Notes: a model not told the origin generated them from the sequence alone. DNA of 64,000 nt from Haemonchus contortus (GCA_000469685.2 LS997567.1:42032775-42096774), one strand, 5' to 3'. Positions 25,701-37,929 are shown, counted from the stretch's first letter. Numbers and translations are program-made.

Positions 25701-27008
25701 ACACCTACGCCGCCGACGCCTTTACTGTCGCATGTTCCAAGGAACAGTTCTTCTCCAGTCTCAAATACAGCGTGCAGCGGGCGATGCCTTCTCGTCTCGG
25801 TCAGTCCGATGACGTCGTACTTGATCTTCCTAGCTTGCATCATCAGGTCTTCTATACACGCTTCCGATGCAAGCGTCCGTGCGTTGAAAGTACAGATCGC
25901 CATCTTAGTCCTTCTCCTTTTGGGCAGCCTGTTTTGGCCCTGAGATTTTAGCAGCCTCTCCCGAGCGGTCCTACCCAACGCTGCCGTATTGGGGGCTCCC
26001 TCAGGTTCAGGGGAATGAGGCCCATTTTTATTACTGTTTCTGGCGGTGAAAGAAAAAACCCATCGTGTAGCTTGCCAGGCTCTGACGTGGGGGGTTGGAC
26101 GAGGGGCTTTGTTTTTGGAGGCGGCCCCGAATCGCCTCCCAGATACTTCCCAGTGTGACTTGTTCGTCACTCGAATGCAAGCTTTTGGCCGAGTCGATGG
26201 GCAGGATACCAACTGCACCCACAGACTCTCCACACACGTATGCGTGGATCGCCTGCGAGGAACAGAGGGTATATCGACCCAGCACAGCAGAATCAAGGAG
26301 TCCATCCCCTGAATCCACCTGCGTCTCTGGGCAAGTACCGGTGACTTTTGGTCGGCGATTAATTCCCCTATCCGCCACCTGGGGACGCCCTACGTAGCCT
26401 CGTCACTAACCGGCTGGGGATCCTTCAGTGAGAGAACTCAGTGAAGGAGATCCGTAGAACCGCTATCTTATGATACAAAAATCCTTAAGCGAAACCGTGG
26501 GCCGTCTCGTTCAGCTTTCCAATGACCGATTTGACTTAGTTGGTGACTCTGGCTAGTGATCAGAGAGCCCCCGTCATGCTGGAAAAAGAACAACAACTCA
26601 ACAACAAAAGAACTCAATAAGTAGACACTAGTACTACCTTCCTGGCTTTGGTTCACATTCCGCTCACAGCAAGGGGTAGACATGTCATGAGGTAGCCTGA
26701 CGTTCATGAAAAGCCAACACTACCAACCTTCTTTAGAAATATTTCTAGCTTTCCTTGGTTCTAACACCGTTAGGGCGAACGCGTTTTTCAGGTGGAACAA
26801 GTTCTGAAAGAAGATGAACTAAAAAATTTACTTCTTTTTTTTAAATGAGAGACTTTTTGTTCATCTCATTTATCTTCAAATCTCCATGATAATTCAGAAG
26901 CTCGACAGAGACAAAAGTGGAAAGATAACCAGAGCAGAATTTATCCAAGGCTGTTTAAGCGATCCGAACATCATCACGTCTATGGAAGTGCTCCGAAGTG
27001 TGTGGTAA
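19796..27008 (+). CDS. KChIP-like neuronal calcium sensor (four EF-hands, N-myristoylation motif)
   Basis: Seven exons join with perfect phase agreement: 19796-19853, 20073-20209, 20673-20751, 20864-20934, 21431-21558, 22185-22272 and 26898-27008 (stop TAA), about 223 residues, typical of the family. The start MGALYSK fits N-myristoylation (Gly2, Ser6, Lys7). [20 protein letters not shown] and the following YLYQCFK match the conserved segment before EF1 of Kv-channel-interacting proteins and other NCS proteins. EF1 is non-binding, with the family-typical NCPSG. EF2 ([12 protein letters not shown]) and EF4 ([12 protein letters not shown]) look functional; EF3 ([12 protein letters not shown]) has Arg at loop position 5 and Asp at position 12. 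The expected role is Ca2+-dependent regulation of ion channels or other targets at membranes. The last intron is 4.6 kb because it contains a LINE in the opposite orientation. The GTCTGC donor of exon 5 is weak; its acceptor at 22185 was chosen because it alone keeps the frame and family alignment. Confidence 0.92.
23049..23060 (+). repeat. Target-site duplication, LINE 3' side
   Basis: AACCGCTATCTT, identical to the copy on the other side of the LINE at 26458-26469. The match ends exactly at the element border. Confidence 0.9.
23061..26457 (-). mobile_element. Full-length RTE-like non-LTR retrotransposon (LINE) with 12-bp target-site duplication
   Basis: The element is bounded by identical 12-bp copies of AACCGCTATCTT (23049-23060 and 26458-26469), so its ends are at 23061 (3' end) and 26457 (5' end), 3397 bp. 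It encodes one intact frame with endonuclease and reverse transcriptase. The 3' UTR is only about 8 bases after the stop and forms an imperfect short tandem (ACAGGTGAT then ACAGGTG), as expected for RTE-type elements, which lack poly-A tails. There are no LTRs and no RNase H domain. It lies inside the last intron of the calcium-sensor gene, on the opposite strand. The perfect duplication and uninterrupted ORF point to a young, possibly active copy. Confidence 0.93.
23069..26305 (-). CDS. RTE-like LINE polyprotein: AP endonuclease and reverse transcriptase
   Basis: Uninterrupted frame of 1078 codons. The first 134 residues look like low-quality leader; the endonuclease most naturally begins at the internal ATG at 25903 ([14 protein letters not shown]). 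Endonuclease motifs follow in order: [20 protein letters not shown] and SDHR, which supply the catalytic Asn, Glu, Asp and His residues. The reverse transcriptase spans roughly residues 610-860, with [48 protein letters not shown] and the catalytic FADD near residue 808. The C-terminal region contains IRWAGHVMR and GRPPTRW, common in RTE and related LINEs. It would nick the target, reverse-transcribe the element RNA and insert it by target-primed reverse transcription. All visible catalytic residues are intact. I place it in the RTE group from motif order and the short 3' end, not from a tree. Confidence 0.95.
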   Translation of the reverse strand: MDSLILLCWVDIPSVPRRRSTHTCVESLWVQLVSCPSTRPKACIRVTNKSHWEVSGRRFGAASKNKAPRPTPHVRAWQATRWVFSFTARNSNKNGPHSPEPEGAPNTAALGRTARERLLKSQGQNRLPKRRRTKMAICTFNARTLASEACIEDLMMQARKIKYDVIGLTETRRHRPLHAVFETGEELFLGTCDSKGVGGVGVLVNTHLAMNIDSYESLTTRIGRLRLRRCGSTPALTVFVAYAPTSSYEEEELEAFYMDLERLYREDHTFFKVIVGDFNAKIGPRRTAEELHIGTHGVEWNEQGERLSEFIMTTHTIHGNSHFQKSSHLRWTWESPGGQFRNEIDHIIFNRRFCLTDVAVVPKFYTGSDHRLLRARFCFSVRGERAMKFRKRSPKTSINWDHFASLASKWEDSVIDNIDDEYNRLVEHLHDSARKAESPQVAKRRLSSRTLELIRQRGIARAAGNYQQTSELAKLCREAIKEDLKERRAAVMDEAAEAGRSIRKARRSFANYKTKMTSLRRPDGTVTASRRAMEKVIYDFYSDLFDSHVYLPTHHLRQDEYIAPSVLPSEIRHAIKSMKNCTAPGPDRIKPEHLKSIPQVIIKTLARLFTRYLSECKVPTSWKTSKTVLLYKKGDPDDIGNYRPICLLSVIYKLFTRVILNRIGRILDEGQPCEQAGFRRGFSTIDHIHTLTRLIEVSREYKMPLCLTFIDLKKAFDTVETEAVIEALGNQGVPTQYIRMLRELYDNFTTRISPFYKEVIINVKRGVRQGDTISPKLFSAALENIMRHLEWEDLGVKVDGRYLHHLRFADDIVLITPNIEQAERMLAEFDNACGKIGSRLNLTKTMFMKNGLVPDAPFTLNGKNISECSSYVYLGREVNMMNDLAPELCRRKRAAWGAFKNIEGVVKKTKNIRLRAHLFDTAVLPALTYASETWTLRKQDEHAVSVAQRALERTMLGISLYTQVQKGIRSSELRQRTKIRDAVDHAKKSKIRWAGHVMRYSDDRWTRAVTDWIPRDIKRTPGRPPTRWSDFFTKALNERNVDPRVPGAIHWTTLARDRDEWRRYWRPLEEIDDQRDDR
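26458..26469 (+). repeat. Target-site duplication, LINE 5' side
   Basis: AACCGCTATCTT, the second perfect copy of the 12-bp duplication. Flanking bases differ on both sides, so the shared length is exactly 12. Confidence 0.9.
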
Positions 27009-29254
27009 AAGAAGGAAACTCTATCACCCATTATTTCCGAAGTTCCAGTAATAAACATCAGATCTGCTGGCTTCGAATAAAATGGGCTTCAATAAGCAGA
27101 AAGTTTACGTTACACATAGAAAGGGAAAGAAATGTCTGAAGAAAATTTTAGGCCCCTCGTCTACTTATCAACGGAAATCTTCCAGTGAAACCTAGTGGGA
27201 TTGTGAGTCATCTCTGTGCCTCTGTTCTCTCCAGAATTTTTCAAAATCTTCCTAGTTAAGCTTAGAGGTGCTAGCAGTATTCCTTGAGTACTAGTACTGG
27301 TCAGTCGATTACTCCAGGCCCACTATAGTGGAGAAAATGTTAAGAAGGTCAGCATTCAAACAGAAGGAAAAACTCGGCCTCGTCGATAAGCCCGAAAGAA
27401 AAACTCGGCTCAGGGAAGTTTACACGAACAGAGAACGCTCACTTTTCTTTTTCTCCCTTGTCGTTCTTTATGTCACAACTGTACACCTCAAATTTGATAC
27501 ACTGAGATCATGTGCACCAATTTCCTTGTGACTCGCAAAGATTCTTGCGAATTCTTATCATCATTAAAATCAAGTGAATGAAGGGCCGCACCCCGCAAAA
27601 CCAGCCCTACTCCCTTTGCCATTTTTGTGCTTGGTTGAAGACGACAAACCACTAGAATACAAGTTAGTACAATTTGTCATTTGTAAAGGCGTAGTAATAA
27701 TGCAAGAAATCCAGAAAGTTCGTTATTGTGAGAAGTTCCAGGAGGAAAATGTATAGGAGTGGTTTAGCCACGGAAAAGCACGAGTCATTAGGTTCTGATA
27801 GGGAGGCAATCTCTACATAGTCAGGAAGACAGTTATGGCTACAGCTTGCCAAAGGTAACGGAAAGCCGTATTGAGCTTCGCTCAGTACCAGTAGCCGTTT
27901 CACAGACCAGGCGCACTTAAATTCTGACAGCTTCAAGCTTTCGAGGAGCTTTCACCAGTTTCCACCCGCTGGGAACGACTAGATTGACCACTTCTAATTA
28001 TTGTATGAACAAAGTTCTGAGGGAACTGTGACATCAAAAAAGCTAAATAATACTTAATAATAAAAGAGAGTCTAGAGATTTTTTCCTGTCAACGAAAATT
28101 AAAGATCATGGACGAGTTTCCCGAGGCTTCCTTTTTGATGACCAAAAGTTAGTAGTACTTGGCAAAGCTGAAATATAATCATGAGATCCTGGGGTCGCAA
28201 GGTGTACATATCATCGCTAACCATATAATAGTGACCCACATTGTTGCTACTGCCTAGAGGCGGAATTGCCATCAGGAGGCGTAACTGTCTATGGCTTGCG
28301 ACCAATCAATGCCGTCAAGGTATAGTCGCTATGGAGTAGCCACATTCGGTACCCATTTTCACAGTGCTTAATATGTCTCACCATATTTGTTGTGATCGAA
28401 ATAACCTTACAGTAGCACATTGTAGCAGTTAGGCAAACCTTCTAGTGTAAAATTCACTCAAGTTGTTGTACCTTGAACTTTTAGTACGAGTTTAAACTGT
28501 GACGTAAGCTCATAATGTACTGGGCAAAGAACCTCCAGCCAGCGAACAGTTGTATGTACACATTAACGAAGAAAGTAATTTTATTGAATAAAATTCGAAG
28601 GCATCGTCAAGAGTACGACCTCTACATACCCATAGTTGGACATAAATTCATCAAATACATCGATTTGATAGGTCCTTACAATCGATCGTTATCGATTTTG
28701 AGCAACGCATCAATATGCGTCTATAATTCGAAAAAATATATATATAAATGAAGGAGCGTGTCAGTGAACACCTCTAAAGCGTTCATTGCCGGTCGGTCTA
28801 AATACTATCTGACACTCACCTAGAATGAACAACAATAACAAAAATATTAGCTGTGTAAATTACATAAATCCGATGAATCGTCATCAACTACAAGTTACCT
28901 GTAAAGAGTAAAAGTAAACTACTATGTAACTATTCTAAATGCTCAGACGCGATATATCAACACTTGGTTTTTCCTCGTCGTTTTTCCGCACCGTGGAATT
29001 GCTGTACGTATCGAACCCCCAAAGAGCTAGCGTCTGACCATTGTTTGAACGAATTCACATGTCGAAATACACGTTGCTTTGAGCGACACCAACTTTCTCC
29101 CAGAACTATCTGCAACAAAGACTATTTACTAGTAATATAGTGGTACAACAGTAGTAAGAGTAGCAGTAATCATAATACTCGATTTTGGTTGTAGGCATGA
29201 ATGCAACCCTTCGAGGTTTACGACTAGAATAGTCGATAGCTGCTCATTGAAGGA
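27009..29254. other. Non-coding stretch between the calcium-sensor and F-box genes
   Basis: Contains the calcium-sensor 3' UTR and intergenic DNA. The open frames here (for example 27664-27936 (-) and 28099-28305 (-)) lack domains and splice partners. Nothing else is supported. Confidence 0.5.
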
Positions 29255-29533
29255 GTGGACGTCCAAGGGTGTGGTGCGTTAGGAACGAAATGGTCGCGTC
29301 GCGGTGAGAGGGGCGTCGCGCGCGAAGGAATGTAGCAGGATGCAGCAGTAGGCAAGAAATACAAGAACAAAAGTACTAATAGTAGAATTGTGCATAAAAT
29401 AATGATCGCATATCGATTGAGCTGTATGAAGAACGCCAGAGCTGTAATAACGGCGAATGAGTGGTCCGCGACAGCCGCGTGCGGCGAATCGATTACCCGA
29501 AATCGTTCCTAACGCCCGTCTCCCGACGTCCAC
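29255..29533. repeat. 279-bp inverted-repeat element (MITE-like candidate)
   Basis: The left end GTGGACGTC (29255) and GCGTTAGGAACGA (29276-29288) recur in inverse at the right end (29503-29515 and 29525-29533). The arms are imperfect over about 35 bases, and GC content is raised within the element. I see no clear target-site duplication, so transposon status is unproven. The right arm overlaps the last exon of the F-box gene. Confidence 0.55.
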
Positions 29534-32354
29534 GCTTGAGTCTTTCAACATGAAGGTCCAATAAGCATTCAAATGCCTCTCTAGTAAGTGATGGAAGTCG
29601 AAGATGTGGCGAAATCACGGAAAACACGGAAAATGCCCCCACTCCATTATTACTCAATGCAACCGTATCCTTAAGGCTGAACCGCTGCGGGCCAATTGCC
29701 ACGAGCTCCTCCTAGAAATCTAAAATGCAAACTTTTCGTCTTCTGAAACTGTGGACAGGGTCCCGCCTTCTATTCCACAGGCATGGCATTGTAGAGTAGC
29801 CGCTACGGTATTCCTCTTGTCGTCTGTCCTCTCTAATTACGTGTCCTCTTTGCGTCTCTGTCCTATGACACTGGGAACAAAGACACTGTCTTTATGCCTC
29901 ATACAGTCCCAAAATTATCTGCGAACATTAGAGCCTTGCTCTTCAGCTTTCCTCGAGGGGCCCTTATCATTGCTTGGCTGAAAGCGGGCCATTCCCCTCG
30001 AAAGTCTTCTTTAGACTTTGTACCTTTGGGATACGTGACGATTTCTTTTTCTCTGCTATACATACTACTCTCTTTCCCTTTGCTGCTTCTCTTCGATATT
30101 TTTCGTAGCGCAGGCCAGTTCATCGACGCCCATATTGATTAGACGGAATCAGCTGAGTAGCGAGTGGCCATGTGAATTTTATAGATCAATAGGAGTCGTA
30201 TCTCTCTTTTGACCGGAATTTTCAAGGTTGGAAAAAGAATTTACACCTAGCTGTTGACACGTGGACCCCGTGACAACTGTCACTATTTACCTCGAAGTCA
30301 TTTGATGGATGCTAGTCGTTATGAACGATAAAAACTAACCTGTAAACAGACCAGATCAATCTCCTTTTTCTGATATATCATATCAACAGCTACCGCATAG
30401 TGAATGAGTCGGGACAAATGATTGAGTTGTTGTGGCTAAATGGAGGATATCATCAGAAAGAGAACAACACATAAACCAACTTAAAAATAGCTTTAGTCAT
30501 TTGGCTGCCAATTTACTTACATTACTGGTAACGACGAATTGTTTTAAGGCTGGGAACATGGGGCAAAGTGGTAGCTGACTTTTCATCATAGGAGCTATGG
30601 CCGTCTCTACGCATGTGAAATCTGTATCGCATTTACGATTCTGACTGAAGAACAACAACAACGCGTTGATTTTTTTCGTGTTCACCTAAACAGCAGGTAA
30701 TAAAACCGCTGTAGAAACTGTACGAATTGATCGAATGATGACTAATACTTACTTCTTTGACGAGCATCTCAACGATAGGGCTATCCATATGGATATGTAT
30801 CGCATTTTCACGGAACACTTGTAACAACGCTAGCAGAATCCTGACATCTTTCCATTTTGGTCGTGAATCGAGGGCGATACCGAGTTCATGTCCACTCATT
30901 TCACTCAGCAAAAGACAACCTTCAGGATGCCAGCTGAGTTCGTCTAAAAGATAGATATCGATCGATGACATCATAAATGTGGCCTTATCGAAGATTGATG
31001 CTGCTGATTCAGCTTCCGATTTCTTCATAGTTGTTGTGTGAATCACTTTTCACACTCCGATTTTCTCCCCTCTGATTCACCCCAATTCAGAATATAAAAA
31101 ATATTCAATTTGTCTTGACATGCCCGTTTCCACCGTACGATCTCGGCAAAATGTACAGGTACCGCCCGACACCATAGATTTGGAATGATATCTGGTTGTT
31201 GTTAAAGCCTTCAAGTATGGTCGATGTAGTTACCAAGTAAGCATGTTCACTGTTATGTATTTATACATGGTACCACAGTAATGGATTAACTTAACGGATA
31301 CCAAGTAGTAATCATTCAGTATATGGTACCGGACTTGTTAAAAGGGACTAATACGTGAGCTGTAGGTACCATAGTTTGTCGATACTTTTTTAATAATACA
31401 GTAACCTTCTCCTTTCATCAACATTTACCAAAAAATGTAACTTTTCAAGAGCCCTTGGGAACTATCTGATGTATTCATGAAACCAGTATACTTATGAGTA
31501 TGCAGTATGCCTGTAATCTGTATAAACTTTCAGTGAATTTGACCAAATAAATGATTTAGAAGTTATTGTAACGAGTTAAATTTGGCTGTTTCCTAGAATA
31601 CACCGAGTTACGTAATTACTAGTATCATGACGCAGCTGCTCATACACACCGCATTACGAAAATGACTTTTACCAGTAGATAAACAATGTAAGGTGGTTGG
31701 AGAGGATTTGCAGGATGCCCAGGGTACCGGCCTACAATGCAGAACTGATGTAGCATTTAAGTGATATATGGCGCATACGGAACTTGCAAGGGCCCGAGCA
31801 GAATATCGAGGCTTTTGTATAGACCCATGGGACAGCTTATCTGTCCTGACAACCTCAAAGACCACCTACTGCAGCTTTATTTGCAGAAACGGGCACGTTG
31901 AGCCTATTCCGTACCGATTGCCGGAAACTACGGTAACTTTTCAAATGGGAGGATCAAGAACACTGATCGAATACTTTTCGGGATCGATTAGGATCGATTA
32001 ATCACGCTTACCGGTGATTGTAATAGACGATCCGCGTTCGTACAACTTGCACAGTCCATCGTAGACTCGTACATGGATGGTCGTGAACCTTGCCAAACGA
32101 CGTAGGGCGGCTGCACGGAACCGCTTCGATACGCTACGCCATCGCAAAACGTCCGCCAACGAAGCGTTCGCGATTAATCGCTCGGCTATTTCTGAAAAGC
32201 AGATACTCTTTAGCAAAGTAGTAAAGTAGTAGTAGTTTCCAGTAGATTCAACTAGACTTTGATTACCTCGGTGATCTGTCTGGGAACTGCTAGCAAACAT
32301 TGAGCAGCATACCCGACGTAGGTTGTCATACACCGTGAGAGGAATGAGTGACAT
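29493..32354 (-). CDS. F-box protein
   Basis: Exons in transcript order: 32354-32267, 32191-32012, about 31045-30753, 30685-30521, 30435-30340 and 29711-29493 (stop TAA), about 346 residues. All junctions agree in phase, but the acceptor at 31045 (GTGAAAAG) is weak, so an extra exon may be missing between 31.05 and 32.0 kb. Exon 2 carries the F-box (EIAERLIANASLADVLRWRS and VSKRFRAAALRRL). The C-terminal region (for example EELVAIGPQRFSLKDTVALS) would bind substrates; I see no LRR, WD40 or FTH signature. F-box proteins link substrates to Skp1-Cullin ubiquitin ligases. The start ATG follows GAGGACGATTTAG|GGC, a possible SL acceptor. The last residues lie in the right arm of an inverted repeat, and CGG|GTAATC just before the stop could be a donor to an unseen exon. 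Confidence 0.72.
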
Positions 32355-33710
32355 GCCCTAAATCGTCCTCTCCAATTAAATGAGTAGGTAACCAGTTAAC
32401 CAGCAGTAAGAAAACGACGGAAAACGATGAATCAAGAAAATGATGATGATGTATATGGACGATGAAATATACGTGACAGCCGGTTTACGGAACAGGAAAA
32501 ACTGGAAAAATTGAAATCAAAAGGAATCGTGAAAGATGGAGGCTCATAACGTCTAGACTGATAAGGAAGCTCCATGGGGGAGTCGTGTGATAAAAAGCAT
32601 ATAAAGCAAAAGCTGGGTACCGTATGAGAAAAAAACGTGAGGACCGAAACAAAGAAAAAGGCGAAACAATGGACTGCGAGGGAGCGGAAGGGGTTTTTGG
32701 TCCGGGTTCAACTTTTGTACACCCCGGTTTCGTTTTCCTTTCTTTTTTTCTCATTTGAGAGCAATTTTTAAGGTTCAGCCGTGGAGAGGAAAGTTTTACG
32801 CTGTTTTAAGGAGCGAGAGAGGATGTAGGGGTCTTATAAGAGCATCGGGTCGCTGCCGAGTGGGTTGAAGCCTGACGAAAATAGCTTTCTGGAGGCATCT
32901 TCCGGTTTTCGTAACAGGTGTGATGGAATACGATGTGATGGGAGGAGGGTGGTGGGTATTGTCTTACCCAGGCCAGGAGGAGGAGGAGGTGTAGCAGCTA
33001 CTAACAATAAGTGAGCTCCTCAGCAGTTTTAATAGTGACACAGCTGTTGTATTCGGCCACAGTGGAGTAAGGTGTGACGCAGTTTCTCTGCAGGTTGGTT
33101 TACGGTAATAATCGTGTCAAATGCCGTGAAATAGTAAAAGGCGGACGAAATGACGCCATTCCAAAGATCAACTTCACGACCAAAAAGTCAAAGATCATGG
33201 TCGTCCGTGAGATGGAGAATTGATTGATGGGAGAATTTGTCGCAGTCGCAAGCTGCCGGCCGTTGTCAGCCGACATTGCGATAAAATCAGTTCATATTCA
33301 GTAATAAATAAAATCACAATGGTTTAAAACTGTAACGATAGTTTTCCGCGACGAGAAAAAAAAACCGACTGCTTACATAGAACAGAAATCATTGGTGAAT
33401 CATGGACGTCGTAAAGCCGTCCATCAAGTAAGGCTCTCGATGAAAACAACCCCTGTCAGCAAAAAGATTATCACAACTGATGTGAAAACTTCATCTATGC
33501 AGCTAGTAATGTAAGATAATGTTAAGAGAAGTTTAATAACTCCTTTTAGGCCCTTCTTACCGCTTCGGAGTGAAAGATAGGTTTCAACAAAACGAGACAA
33601 AGGCAGTGAAAGACGAGTCCATTGAGTATAATGGATCGGGGATCACATCACGAAGTAGGTCATTCCATCATTGAAAGGGATTCCTCCCCTCAAAAAAAAA
33701 AGGATGAAGA
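32355..33710. other. Non-coding stretch upstream of the F-box gene
   Basis: Contains the likely F-box promoter region and purine- or pyrimidine-rich stretches near 32.6-32.75 kb. No gene can be supported on either strand. Confidence 0.5.
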
Positions 33711-33714
33711 ACAT

Positions 33715-33990
33715 AGTGAGTGGCATTACTTTATGGGTTCGATCAATACTCATTACAATAATACCCTAAATACTTACTTGTTGCAGGGAAGACGATCGGC
33801 GCAGTGGGGGATTCTACTACGTCACACGATCGATCAATACTTATTACTACAATACCACTTGTGGCAAAGGATGTAGTGGTGGTGTTACGTCATAGAATCG
33901 ATCAATACTTATTACTACAACACCTACTTGGGGCAAAGGATATAGTGGGTGGTATTACGTCATAGAATCGATCAATACTTATACTCCCTG
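33715..33990 (+). repeat. Minisatellite, period about 69 bp, roughly 3-4 copies
   Basis: The word GATCAATACT recurs at 33741, 33832, 33900 and 33970, and the sequence between (GGCAAAGGATATAGTGGGTG, then TACGTCATAGAATC) is repeated with few changes. The last two periods are 68 and 70 bp; the first unit is longer and more diverged. Confidence 0.8.
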
Positions 33991-34579
33991 AAGGTTGTGA
34001 TTTACAACCAGAAACGATGGATATTTCAAGAAGGGAGAAGTTTAGCGTCAAGATCAGATTGTAAAAAGCTCAGGATTCAGCTACAATGGGAACTCGAAAC
34101 GGGGGTTTTGAACCCATCCAAAAGGGTGGTTTCACGGAGACATAAAGCTTTGCAAATACATAACAAAAAGGTCAGTATCCGATCTCAAAGGATGGGAGAA
34201 TTCAAGCACATATTCGGTGATATTTGGTGATACTGAGGAGAGGGATTGGATTTCAGGGTGACAACATATTTCTTTTCACATAGAACTACACTAGGTGGAG
34301 GTGGAATGCCGGCAGCTGGGTGCTTTTCTGGACCGGATGCAGACATAACTAACGATTTCTTGATCAAAATTGATTAGAGCCAAAACTTCGAGGTACTGTC
34401 TGAGAAGAGCTGAATCAGTCAGCGGAGTATAGTCAGTTGACGATAGGTACATAAAACATATGAGTGGTTGTGCAGCGATACGAATTCCCTCAAAAGCATA
34501 ACAGCTGACTATGCTCGCACAAGGGAGCCGAGTTTGTGTGAAAAAGCCGTTAGAACAGCATCCCAACAATCGATGACGG

Positions 34580-35236
34580 ACAAATGATCCAGAATGTATT
34601 GCTACAATGGATTGGATACAAAAAAACATTGAATGCATTCGGCTCAATCGGGCAGCTATGGGACATGGCTAGAGTACAGATTCGCTCTAATCGGACAGTG
34701 GAGAACACAGCGGATATTGGTCAAAATGGACTGTGGATGGGATTGCATGCTAAGGTTTTCAAGCGAAAAGTGAAGGTTACCATCGTGAACGGCTGGAGTC
34801 TAAGCCTCATAAGTACTAAATGCAATGTGCACCATCTAGCGATGAAAGGAGCCAGGTGCGCCCAGGCCTCTCCTCATTGGTCGTTCTACCGAGCTACTCG
34901 GTGATCCACCAATGGGAAGTGATGAGTTGGAAATCGCTAAGCATCACGTTTGAAATTCTTCACGAAAAAGAACTTGACGCTTATTCTCGACGCATCAGTA
35001 AGGAACGGATTGATTAACAATACAGATATGTACTTGTCGACAGGGTTTTCTATCCGAGGGGATAAATTAATTATTCAATTATTTGCCTTATTTTACGTGT
35101 TTTTCTTTGTACGATTACGCTTTATATAGATGTATTCCATGTATTATAAGGTTATTTAAGTTGGTTCAAGAGATTGGTATCATTTTATAATACGTTTGCC
35201 TCAGCAGCGTAATAAACATAACATAACATAACAAAT
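34580..35236 (+). mobile_element. Possible 3' fragment of a retroelement ending in an ATAAC-type tandem tail
   Basis: A sequence unlike its surroundings ends in a tandem run (ATAAACATAACATAACATAA, about 35211-35232) just after an AT-rich tail-like segment. A short frame (MSWKSLSITFEILHEKELDA) ends at 35017. LINE and SINE 3' ends often carry such short tandems, but no RT motif is visible, so the identification is weak. Confidence 0.25.
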
Positions 35237-36384
35237 TACCAAGTCATTCCATTTGGAACGAGAGATGAAATAGTCTCTGTAAGAATTTTAGACATTAAGT
35301 GATCATTCATCTCAAAAGGATGGGTTGAAAGAGATGACGATTCGGGCCACCTGTTAATTTACATACGGGAATGTGTGACGTACCACTACTTTCAAGTACT
35401 TCCACCCGTTTCAAAGTGTAGCTTCGAGAGGTCGTCGAACAATATTTGAGTTGTAACATCGGCAATGAGTGAACAAATCAAATAGAAACGATTATTTGAA
35501 CAAACTCGTAAATCCGGTAAGTATGGAGTAGATTTTGAAGGAGAGCCAAGAACGTCCAAGGAAATGCCGACGGCTTAGAGAGAACAAATCCCGAAACTCG
35601 GGGCTCAATTAATCACTTATTGATTGATTTGTTTGCTGATGCAGGCTTCCGGTTGGGTTGTGTCTATTTGTACAGTCGTGCTGCCGATACATACAACGAA
35701 CACGAAAGTGTTCCAAATTGAACGGAATCTGGACGAATCGACAAAGATGCTTCAACCCATTGCCAGAAATCGAATGTGAACGTCGTATTCACTTATGAAA
35801 GCGATCGCTTCAGAAATTATGTAAAAACTATATGCGCCGTTAAATGACGTCAGCGAAAAAAAAAACGGAGAAATTCGATCGAGTGACAAAGGAGACTGTC
35901 GGCGTAGCGAATGGAATCGTTTGAATTCAATGCAGGCTGATCCCAAGGAACCCGATCGATATTCATTTCTTGTGTGGCCTGTGAGAACGCAGTCTGCTTT
36001 ATGCCAACTAGCTAGCTAACGACAGAAAGAGCGTTCACTGATTAAGTTCCCTGAGACCACCGGCACGCTTTTTTTTGAAGATAACTTTGGATGTATTTAA
36101 TTTTACAAGGAAATATACATAGTACACAACTAAAGAGCTAAAGAGTAAAGCACTCGAGTTGGTTGAATATTGAACACAGACAATCCTGCTAGAAGACATG
36201 GAACAAAGAAGCGTTATGGCGTTAAGTGACCTTTTTTCGGGATGCGCCTCTCATTCGACTTCCATTCGTGATGGCAGTGGCGTTTGAATGCGTATGGGTC
36301 CTATACGATGACGTGTTCTGGCTAGCCAATGAACAAATTAGTGCATATATCCTCCTAGATGAGCGTAGTTTTGATTAACCAACC

Positions 36385-36475
36385 ACACAACCACAGAGGG
36401 ACCTTGCCAATCTGGGATTTGATCCCAGGATCATATGTATGTTAGGCTTGACAGTACAGCCCCTCCGCCACGTAC
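36385..36475 (-). repeat. tRNA-like SINE head (candidate)
   Basis: On the minus strand GTGGCGGAGGGGCTG resembles a D-arm / A box, and GGGATCAAATCCC (plus 36414-36426) is a good B-box / T-arm match with a self-complementary stem. The spacing and overall fold do not give an intact tRNA, so a tRNA-derived SINE is likely. Confidence 0.4.
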
Positions 36476-37929
36476 AATACCGCTACTTTGTGAATTCCTG
36501 CAGAAAAACACTAAATGTGGAGAAGGGCAGAAGTCACAGGAGAGAGAACTCTGGACGGAGATTATCCAGTGGAGAACACTGGAATGTTGCACAGATTATG
36601 AAAAAGAGACTTCACTGGCACGAGCTTGAACAGCCAGGCCACAGGTGCTGCAGCTTACACATGTGAGCATGCAAAAAGTTCGAACTCGTCAAAATATCAA
36701 GATAAAAGAACAGAACAGCTTTTGAACAACATTTTAGGACTAATCAATCGTCAAGTGTAAACTTCTAGAAGAAGCCAAAATCGTGTTCAAAAAACATCTT
36801 TGTTTGATGAATCTCCAGCTGATAGGCGTAAGAAATTTCGACTAACAAGCTCTATGAAACATGATTTTGAAGTGTACAATCATGAGGAGACAGTGTAAAA
36901 TTTAACTATTGGAGCGATTTTAGGTAGAACTACAGTAAATCAAAGTAACTCATTCATCAGGGGATCGTGCTTGATCCACTGTGTACGCTCAACCGAATAT
37001 TGTTCAGACCAACAGTCAGTTCTCCAAGTTCTCCGACTGGGATGAATGTTGAAAGTAAAAACGAGCTGATACCTTGCACATTACTGCCACCGTTACAATT
37101 AAGTAAGCAATCGAATGGTACACCGATTCTGATAAAAAATCTACTACAAGGCAAACCACAATCTGAACAAACAATGTTGACCAGATTGTCCTTTTGTTTG
37201 TGGAGTTAGGACGCAGTACAAAAAGGTAAAGAGCGATATGGTTGAAAGTCCAAAATAAAGGTCAAATTCTGGAAGAATTTGGAAAATAATTGCCATTTGT
37301 CGTTCTTTGGGTGATCATTTTTGTAGGGACTTCTTTCAAGGACAGTGCACTTTCAAGTAGGTTCCTGATGAGCAGTCCGTAAACCCCCCTTCATAAGGGC
37401 ATTTCTGTAGTGATTGAAATTACAAGGAGTTTGACCTTACAGCTTCTTACCCTTGGAGGGCACTACTCCGTCAAGAGCTCTCGAAGATTTTCGTCCGTAT
37501 ACTTCTCATACAGTGAAAGATTATTTATCTGGTTGTTTATTTGTGTGGTTTCCACTGTCATGCACTGAAGATATGCCTTCTGCGGCAGAAATAAGAGCGT
37601 TGACATATATTAGCATAAATAATGACATAAATGATGAAATCTTGAACGGCAGAAAAATTCTATCAACATAAATAATAGCATTACTATTGTAAAATGTTGT
37701 CATCATCAGATCAGTAAAAGGTTGTTTGGAGTTTCTGTTTCGCAAAATGACTGTAATGACCTACCGTGCTCTGAACTGTAGCGCACGAATTACCTCTTAT
37801 AAGTAAGAACTCCAAAGTTCGGCATCAACCGATCAGTTTCGAAAATTATTGAATATTTATATTAATGATAACATTTCGGGTATATATGGTGTATATATAT
37901 TCAGTATAATGTATGTATAATGTAAGTAA

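Noticed and set aside
24384..26397. Plus-strand frames inside the LINE
   Set aside because: They are antisense shadows of the 1078-codon minus-strand ORF.
34291..34647. 118-residue minus-strand frame
   Set aside because: It looks mildly protein-like but has no domain or phase-compatible neighbours and lies in repeat-like sequence.
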